From Actinopolymorpha cephalotaxi (GTDB lineage: Bacteria; Actinomycetota; Actinomycetes; Propionibacteriales; Actinopolymorphaceae): a stretch of 64,000 nt of DNA. The stretch spans positions 3,184,850 to 3,248,849 of the forward strand of contig NZ_JACBZA010000001.1 in NCBI RefSeq assembly GCF_013408535.1, written 5' to 3'. Under the pieces are notes generated by a model. That model was not told the origin of the DNA. It saw nothing but the letters and a program-made list of their open reading frames with translations, and ran no database searches. Position 1 is the stretch's first letter, and each line of letters starts with the position of its first letter. Position numbers and translations under genes: made by a program. Below are positions 58,546 to 64,000 of the stretch, one piece after another.

Positions 58546-58576
58546 CGATGACGAGGATGGAGGAACCTCGTCATCG
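58546..58576 (+). promoter_or_regulatory. 5' leader hairpin with SD-like loop
   Basis: CGATGACGAGG pairs exactly with CCTCGTCATCG around a 9-base loop that contains GGAGGA. It ends 16 bases before the ATG at 58593 and includes an upstream ATG (58548). It may influence start choice or translation of the next gene. Confidence 0.45.
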
Positions 58577-58592
58577 AGAGGATGGGCTATCC

Positions 58593-59957
58593 ATGACCGC
58601 TACCGTTGTTACCCACACGCCTCCGGAGGGGAGCACCGTGGCCGTCTCGGGTAACGGAACTGCCGTCGGCGTCGTAGGCACGTGGGATGGTCGGCGAGCC
58701 AAGCTCCTGCGCCTCGCGCGCAGGTTCTCGACCGAAGCCTTCGCTCTTAAGCTCGGCGTCGGGGCGCGCACCGTGTCCAAGTGGGAGAGCCAGCCCGATG
58801 TCGTCCCTCGGATCGAGATTCAGCGGGCCCTGGACACCACTCTCGAGCATGCGACTACCTACGAACAAGTCCGCTTCGGCCTGTTCCTGGCGGCCGAAGG
58901 CGACACGTCGCCGGAGGCACCCCGCACCGTTCACCCAGGGCCGAGCGGCACAACGGATTCGCTGTTCGCGACCGCTACCCGGTCGACCATGCTGGACGCT
59001 GGCCGGATCGGCTCGAGGGTCGGTGACGATGTAATCGCCTATCTCTTCGAGTACGTCCACTCGCTTTCGCGCGACTACACCGAACGGCCACTCATCGAGG
59101 AGTTCGCGGACTTCCAGTTGATCCGCGACCAGGCCGTCGGCCTCCTGGAGAGGACCCGCCGACCGTCCGAGCTCGCCGATCTCAATGTGGTCATCGGCGA
59201 GTCAACCGCGCTGATGGCGTCCATCGGGTTCGACCTCGGCCGCTGGGACGACGCAGCGATGCTGGCCCGGGCGGCGACCATGTACGCGGAGAACGCAGGC
59301 CACGCGTCACTGGAGGCCTGGACGCTCGGGCTCCAGGGCACGCTCGCATTCTGGGCCGGAAAGCCAGAAGCCGCCCTGGACCACATCGAACTCGGGCTCA
59401 CACGAGCACCATCCGGTGCCTCGCGATTCCGGCTCCGCTACATCGCCGCACGCGCCCACGCCGTCGCCGGCAACCCACAAGGCGCAGCCCAGATGCTCCA
59501 AGCGGCGCAACGCGACCGCGAAGACGCCGAACGCTCCGCCGATCCCCTTCACGACGGTATCGGCGGCGAGTTCGCGTTCGACGACGGCCGTGCTGCCGCA
59601 TGCGCCACCTCCGTCTGGCTGGCAGTCAACGACGGCGAGCGAGTTGAGCGGGCCGCGGAACAGGCATTGAGGCTGTACGCGCGTGACGCACCCGACCGGT
59701 CGACGGCTTCTCCAGTCTTCGGGACACGCATTGACCTCGCTGCAGGTCGCCTACTGATGGGCGACCTAGCGGGCGCCGAAGCCCATCTGACGCCGGTACT
59801 GTCCGCGCCACCATCAACCCGGATGTCGCTGTCCGGCCGAATGGGCACAGTACGGCGCCTCCTCGCACGGCCACAATGGCAGCGCAACTCGCACGCCGGC
59901 GAACTAAGCAGCACAGTCTCCGACTGGCTGTCCGCTGGAGATGCAGAACTAAGCTAG
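58593..59957 (+). CDS. Helix-turn-helix regulator with TPR-like domain
   Basis: A 454-residue protein. Residues 35-80 are an XRE-like helix-turn-helix (LLRLARRFSTEAFALKLGVG ARTVSKWES). The remaining 330 residues are TPR-like helical pairs (DDAAMLARAATMYAENAGHA, AALDHIELGLTRAP, AARAHAVAGNPQGAAQMLQA). This layout is common in Streptomyces-type regulators that bind peptides or small signals. AGAGGA lies 11 bases before the ATG at 58593; an upstream ATG at 58548 is in frame but sits in a hairpin. Its link to the transfer module is positional only. Confidence 0.85.
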   Translation: MTATVVTHTPPEGSTVAVSGNGTAVGVVGTWDGRRAKLLRLARRFSTEAFALKLGVGARTVSKWESQPDVVPRIEIQRALDTTLEHATTYEQVRFGLFLAAEGDTSPEAPRTVHPGPSGTTDSLFATATRSTMLDAGRIGSRVGDDVIAYLFEYVHSLSRDYTERPLIEEFADFQLIRDQAVGLLERTRRPSELADLNVVIGESTALMASIGFDLGRWDDAAMLARAATMYAENAGHASLEAWTLGLQGTLAFWAGKPEAALDHIELGLTRAPSGASRFRLRYIAARAHAVAGNPQGAAQMLQAAQRDREDAERSADPLHDGIGGEFAFDDGRAAACATSVWLAVNDGERVERAAEQALRLYARDAPDRSTASPVFGTRIDLAAGRLLMGDLAGAEAHLTPVLSAPPSTRMSLSGRMGTVRRLLARPQWQRNSHAGELSSTVSDWLSAGDAELS

Positions 59958-60169
59958 ATCCGCTGTCGACGATCAGATAATTCCCCAAATGACGATCACC
60001 CGGTACCCATGAGAACGACGTACCACGCAGCGCGGGCGTCTCGTGCTGCCGTAAGGAGATCCCTACCCGGACGGACCGATTGTGATTAAGAACAGGATCC
60101 GGCGGGGACTCTCACGATCGCCTCGGAACACAGCGCCACGAAATCCTTGGTTACCCGAGACCGCCCCGA

Positions 60170-60660
60170 TCCGAGGTCGGATACCCAGCGTGTGGTTTTG
60201 CACCTCGTCAGGAGCACGCCGTCCGGGAAGATCTGGGTCTCCAGCAGGTTCAGGTTCACTCAGTTGTCCAGAGCAGCGAAGAACGGCGTGCCGCCGCCCA
60301 CCGGGACCGAGTGGATGACGATCGGGTAATCGTAGATCAGCACGGCCCACTGCCGCCACGTCCATGGAGCCGCCATCCTCAGCGTTGAGCCGAGTGATCT
60401 CGGCGACAGCGTCGCCAGGACCCGGCGGGCGTTCCAGTCGACAGCAGTGGTCCTCGAGGACCCATGCCAAAAGCGTCCTGTGCCTGATGCTCGACGGTGG
60501 TGTTCCAGTTGATCTTGACACTGGTCGTGGTCGGTCGGACTGTTTCGGAGGCATTATCCGGGCGCCGCTGACAAAAGAAGCTGCGACTTCGGATGCGGCG
60601 CAAGTATCTACAGTTGGGCGGCGTGTCCTGGCAGTTGGTGCATCGCTTTTCGCGAACAAC
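60170..60660 (-). pseudogene. Decayed dihydrofolate-reductase-like (RibD C-terminal) gene
   Basis: Homologous pieces lie in different minus-strand frames. KINWNTTV is near 60515, AVAEITRLNAEDGG near 60385, and VLIYDYPIVIHSVPVGGGTP FFAALDN ends in a stop near 60255, followed by VNLNLLETQIFPDGVLLTRC. These match the second half of small DHFR-family proteins. Frame changes and an internal stop show the gene is dead, and the N-terminal half is not recognisable. Confidence 0.65.
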
Positions 60661-60819
60661 CCTCCACCACTACCAATCCTCAGCTAGATACATGCCCAAC
60701 CATCGTGAGGATGGCCAACCCCGCCAGTCGGCCGATGCTGACGCGAGCCGGCCACGCTTAGTGTGAGCGTGTCTACTCGTACGTCGGCTTCGTCGATACA
60801 CACTGCGCGCCACGTTGGA

Positions 60820-61908
60820 CTACTGGCACTTTTCGCTCTTCCGAGGCTGCCGAACCGAGATTATTCTGAATGGCTGGCCGCTTTGCGCACGTTCGAGTAC
60901 GTAGTCCACGATAGTTACGCCCGCCTTTTTTCCTGCAGCCCAGTCCACGCCCGCCTCTAGCGTAACAACCTTATTATTGATGGAAGTGATTGACCGGACT
61001 TTGGCAGGTTGATAATGACAGTTACTCCTGGTCGGATTGGTCTTCAGCGGAGGCCGGCCGCAACGTTTGATGTAACAAACAAAGTCGTCTTCAGTCTCAA
61101 AAGGCGGCTGGTGACCGTAGTAATCCAGTGGGTAATCGTAGAAATCATGCGTCACTGCCGACGATGTTCTACCATATTCTTTGACCGTTTCCGACAAATC
61201 GGAAAAAAATACTTCAATCTGATGTTTGGGATCGCACCCGGGCGGCAAATTGACTACAGGCGAAACTACCTCGTTCGGATCGAGCGTCGAGACACCCATA
61301 TTCAGCCCGACAGTTGGGTATGAAGGATCGTACTCACGGATACCCTTCAGGAACTGTTCGGAGAAGTGGTCATCGTCGAATGAGGTTGTCCCCGCGTGTG
61401 TGACTCGCTTTGTGAGGGTCACATGTTCGCGGTTGTTGAGTGTGATCCGATATTTAACTTGGCCTGGGCCATTAGTAGTGAGATTGATCGTATAATTCAG
61501 CGGACCTGCACAGGCGTACCCTTCGGGGCTATCCCACTGAGCCTCCACCTCCACAACATGGAACATGTACCACCGGTTCATCAGAAGACTAAGGACAACC
61601 AATACGATGCCGAAAAGACCGAGAACTATTTGGCGACGTAGGCTGCCAATCCTCTCGATTCCTCCGTGCTTCCACTTGATGCCACCACCTAGGATGGCCA
61701 GGAAGATACACACCACACCAAATGCCCCGACGATCAGGCTTAATTTCACAGGCCCCCACGGAGTGCCTATGCTGGGCGGGCTATAGATAGCATCTGGCGT
61801 CGAACCACCAGCTGCGGCCGCAATTAGCGGTGTGATCCCGGTGAAAAATGTGGCCACGAGGGCCACGCACGCGAGGCGCCTTGACGACTTCGAGCGGCGA
61901 TGGGCCAT
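60820..61908 (-). CDS. Membrane protein with large exported domain
   Basis: A 362-residue protein. An N-terminal signal-like segment (LACVALVATFFTGITPLIAA) is followed by two membrane segments near 53-75 and 92-112 (LSLIVGAFGVVCIFLAILGG, IVLGLFGIVLVVLSLL). The remaining 250 residues carry several Cys residues and Tyr/Asp-rich segments (YDYPLDYYGHQPPFETEDDF) and are probably outside the cell. No family is recognised. Its DNA is clearly richer in A+T than the neighbours, suggesting recent transfer. Confidence 0.75.
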   Translation of the reverse strand: MAHRRSKSSRRLACVALVATFFTGITPLIAAAAGGSTPDAIYSPPSIGTPWGPVKLSLIVGAFGVVCIFLAILGGGIKWKHGGIERIGSLRRQIVLGLFGIVLVVLSLLMNRWYMFHVVEVEAQWDSPEGYACAGPLNYTINLTTNGPGQVKYRITLNNREHVTLTKRVTHAGTTSFDDDHFSEQFLKGIREYDPSYPTVGLNMGVSTLDPNEVVSPVVNLPPGCDPKHQIEVFFSDLSETVKEYGRTSSAVTHDFYDYPLDYYGHQPPFETEDDFVCYIKRCGRPPLKTNPTRSNCHYQPAKVRSITSINNKVVTLEAGVDWAAGKKAGVTIVDYVLERAQSGQPFRIISVRQPRKSEKCQ

Positions 61909-63103
61909 GTCTCCCCCAAAATAGGTTCACGGGTATTACTCCCGTATAGGGCAGCCTTGAAAGCCTGCATGCCCTAACTACTGCTAGTTGCGTCGATAGA
62001 ATGGGCCGAAATTCTGCTGCACACGCGGCCGGTCGAGAAGGCCGGCTCCTGTTCGACTGCCCCAACCGTTGACGAAACTGCGCTACTCACCTAGCGTTCG
62101 TCGCACTCGGGGACGAATCACCGAATTGCCGGTGGCGGCTTCGACTACTCGGAACGGGTATTTCGAACTGACCGGTCACGGGGTGGTGGCCAAACCTCCC
62201 CTAGCGTCAGATCGGCACTTCAGGCTCGAGGGCGTGTGCCAGAGCAAGCGGGACGAGGTATCGAGAAGCGCGACGAAATTACTGCATTCGAACACCGTCT
62301 AGACATCGGGCCCCATCCCCCCACCAGCAGTCCACAATGGACCTCTGACGATCATCACTTCGAAGGGTACATGTCCAGACTTGTGCTGTCCGGAGTATGA
62401 CGTACACAACCCGCCCACTCAGCCCGAGTGTCCGAAGCTTGCTTACGCGGCGAAGGGCCGTTTGATTGCGGGCATGCGGCGTATGCGACCGTGTTGGTGC
62501 GCCGAAGCGGATCCGGTTGGAGTTGTTGGGGAACCTCCCGACGCGGATTTACCCTCTTCTTCCTAGCATAGCCTGAAATTTCATACCTTTGGGGCTACGA
62601 CCCGCTAATTCACATACGTGCTTGGGCACACTCTTGCTGGGACCTCGTAGCGGATTTGGGCCAACCACCGGTTGCGCCGTGGGTCGGCCCAACCCGACGC
62701 CGTTCGACCGGGGCCGCTTCCTTCGTGGAGCAGCGGGTTGGTCGCGCCACCGCCATGCTCAACGACCGAACCGATCCGGCTATACACGCGTCTGCGACAG
62801 CTGCAATGGTTCTGGTCCGCGGCCTTAAGTTTGCCCTCGACAGGATGCGACAAGCACCAAGCGGTCACGATCGCCGTGTCCGAGTCCACTTTGATTGTCG
62901 AACTCGATGGCGGCGAAACCCGCGTCGTCCAGGAACTTTCCGGTACGCCACTTGTAACCGACCCGTAGCGAGATGGTCTCGGGCCAGGGCGCGTTCCGGT
63001 CAGGGATTGGATCACCCGAGACCCTCCGTTGGCCCCCGGCAACAGCTTCCCCGTGCGGGCACTGGACACTGCGGGCGGCGTATTCAACGACCAGCACAGG
63101 CAG
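61909..63103. other. Long gene-poor stretch with decayed DNA
   Basis: No intact gene is supported here. Short frames exist on both strands but lack ribosome sites and family features. A transposase-like fragment lies near 62810-62968. No copy of the tRNA-Arg 3' end was found in it. Confidence 0.5.
62810..62971 (+). pseudogene. Possible IS481/integrase-core transposase C-terminal remnant
   Basis: The frame reads HQAVTIAVSESTLIVELDGG ETRVVQELSGTPLV before a stop. This is like the beta-barrel C-terminus of IS481-type transposases, where a V(T/S)..VS.(S/T)TL.I..DGE TRVV pattern is usual. No DDE core or inverted repeat was found. Confidence 0.35.
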
Positions 63104-64000
63104 CTAGTTAGATCCGCCGACCATGGCGAGCAACTCGCGCTCACGCTCCGGGCTGAGTCCGAGTTCGACAGCCCGCTCGTGCATCTGCTCGGCCCCGGTC
63201 TCGACCAACCACTGCCACGTGTCTCGTACCGTTTCAGCCAGGGGGCGACAGTCAAGACCTGCACGTAGTGCAGGGGTCGAGTCGACTCTCCACACGCCCT
63301 CGAACGTCCGCCACAGCGGGAGCTCGGACCACTGGCGTACGCCCGCTTCGAGCAGCGCCTCGTCCGGGATCCACACGTACTCCGGATCCCCACCAGTCGC
63401 CTGCGCACACGCCGTAAGCAACCCGCCGAACGTCTCCCGACCTATCGGTGCCGTGACATTGAATGCCCCGGCGGTGCCGTGCTCGACACACCTGAGCGCG
63501 AACGCCGCGAGGTCGCGGACGTCGACGGGCTGAATCGACCGCTGCGGAGGTGCAGGCGCTACAACCCGTCCGCCCGCTGCAGCCCGCCGCAACCACCACG
63601 GAAGACGACCGACGTACTCACCAGGTCCGAGCACGACCCCCGGGCGCAGCACGGTCGTCCGCTCGGAGCCGAACACGTCTTTGACGGCGGCCTCGGTGCC
63701 CGCCTTCTGATAGCCATACTGTGTGGGCCCGTCCTCGGTGTCCTCCCCGAAGTCTGGCCCGGCGTCGGGTGGCGCTACAAGCAGTGGCGAGTCCTCGGAC
63801 AGGGGCTCCACAGGCCAGCCAGCGTAGACGCTCACCGTCGAGATCAGCACGTACCGCGAAGCCACCGGTTCCAGGCGCCGGGCGACGGCGAGCATGTTGC
63901 GAGGAACATAGGCAGAGGTGTCCACCACGGCGTCCCAGGGCCCGCACTCCGCGAGACGTGAAACGTCAGCCTCGACGGATCGATCTCCTCGGATCGCTTG
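63104..64000 (-). CDS. NAD-dependent epimerase/dehydratase (5' end outside window)
   Basis: The frame is open from the stop at 63104 to the window edge, at least 298 residues. LISTVSVYAGWPVEPLSEDS gives the Ser strand, and YGYQKAGTEAAVKDVFG the catalytic YxxxK of extended short-chain dehydrogenases. VLRPGVVLGPGEYVGRLPWW and RSIQPVDVRDLAAFALRCVE are typical downstream segments. The Rossmann glycine motif must lie beyond 64000. It probably modifies a nucleotide sugar or similar compound, but the substrate is unknown. Confidence 0.9.
   Translation of the reverse strand, partial: QAIRGDRSVEADVSRLAECGPWDAVVDTSAYVPRNMLAVARRLEPVASRYVLISTVSVYAGWPVEPLSEDSPLLVAPPDAGPDFGEDTEDGPTQYGYQKAGTEAAVKDVFGSERTTVLRPGVVLGPGEYVGRLPWWLRRAAAGGRVVAPAPPQRSIQPVDVRDLAAFALRCVEHGTAGAFNVTAPIGRETFGGLLTACAQATGGDPEYVWIPDEALLEAGVRQWSELPLWRTFEGVWRVDSTPALRAGLDCRPLAETVRDTWQWLVETGAEQMHERAVELGLSPERERELLAMVGGSN

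Noticed and set aside
60063-60659. Intact 198-residue minus-strand protein
   Set aside because: Homology to DHFR-like proteins moves between frames, so the open frame is a chance product of a pseudogene.
58332-63103. Right attachment site copying the tRNA-Arg 3' end
   Set aside because: I looked for GGTTCGAATCC and CCCGGGCGC in context and found only unrelated coding matches; a shorter or mutated core cannot be excluded by eye.
62605-63408. Minus-strand 267-codon frame
   Set aside because: It overlaps the epimerase gene and has a low-complexity sequence with no motifs.

Overview
The window is high-GC DNA from an actinobacterium. The evidence is SpdB/DUF2637 and WhiB-type proteins, a DUF1707 protein, GTG/TTG starts with AGGAGG-type ribosome sites, and a KorSA-like GntR regulator. 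It may be a filamentous or soil member of Propionibacteriales or Streptomycetales; the genus is not identifiable by reading.

Layout. Positions 1-6700 look like chromosomal backbone: a partial Gfo/Idh/MocA oxidoreductase, a DUF1707 protein, a hot-dog thioesterase, a divergent YceI/MarR pair with two TTGA-N4-TCAA operators, EttA (ABC-F) and a single-stranded DNA-binding protein. A tRNA-Arg(TCT) at 6919 is followed at once by an intact tyrosine integrase, the usual left edge of a genomic island. Positions 8.4-15.2 kb carry a small cargo: a pentapeptide-repeat protein, a protein with a weak nuclease-like motif, and a PD-(D/E)XK nuclease-like protein. An IS5-type element and the 3' end of a second integrase close this segment. 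The second integrase end is identical over about 416 bp to the first integrase.

Positions 15.2-27.7 kb form a catabolic locus: a sugar-type ABC importer (minus strand) diverging from an oxidoreductase, a PhyH dioxygenase, an IclR regulator, a GNAT protein, a Gfo/Idh/MocA dehydrogenase, an aminotransferase-fold enzyme, an enolase-superfamily dehydratase and an amidohydrolase. A shared palindrome lies before three of the units and probably binds the IclR protein. An 87-residue frame inside this locus is a deletion scar of a second ABC importer.

Positions 28.9-46.2 kb are one tightly coupled minus-strand operon of six genes: a 1741-residue DUF1998-type helicase with a C-terminal nuclease-like domain, an SNF2-type helicase, a large N6-adenine methyltransferase, McrB, McrC and an unknown protein. 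It resembles parts of DISARM, Druantia and McrBC combined in one transcript, and it is the strongest candidate here for an undescribed defence system.

Positions 48.2-58.3 kb are the conjugation and replication module of an actinomycete integrative element (AICE). It runs from an Xis-like HTH gene through small coupled genes, WhiB, a DUF2637/SpdB-like protein and membrane proteins to an FtsK-type TraB and a replication-type protein, and it diverges from a GntR/KorSA-like repressor. Its expected integrase is not beside it. The right end (58.6-64 kb) has a TPR-type regulator, a decayed dihydrofolate-reductase-like gene, an AT-richer membrane protein gene, decayed DNA with a transposase-like remnant, and a partial NAD-dependent epimerase. 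I found no second copy of the tRNA-Arg 3' end, so the right boundary of the island is unresolved. No CRISPR array and no rRNA were seen.
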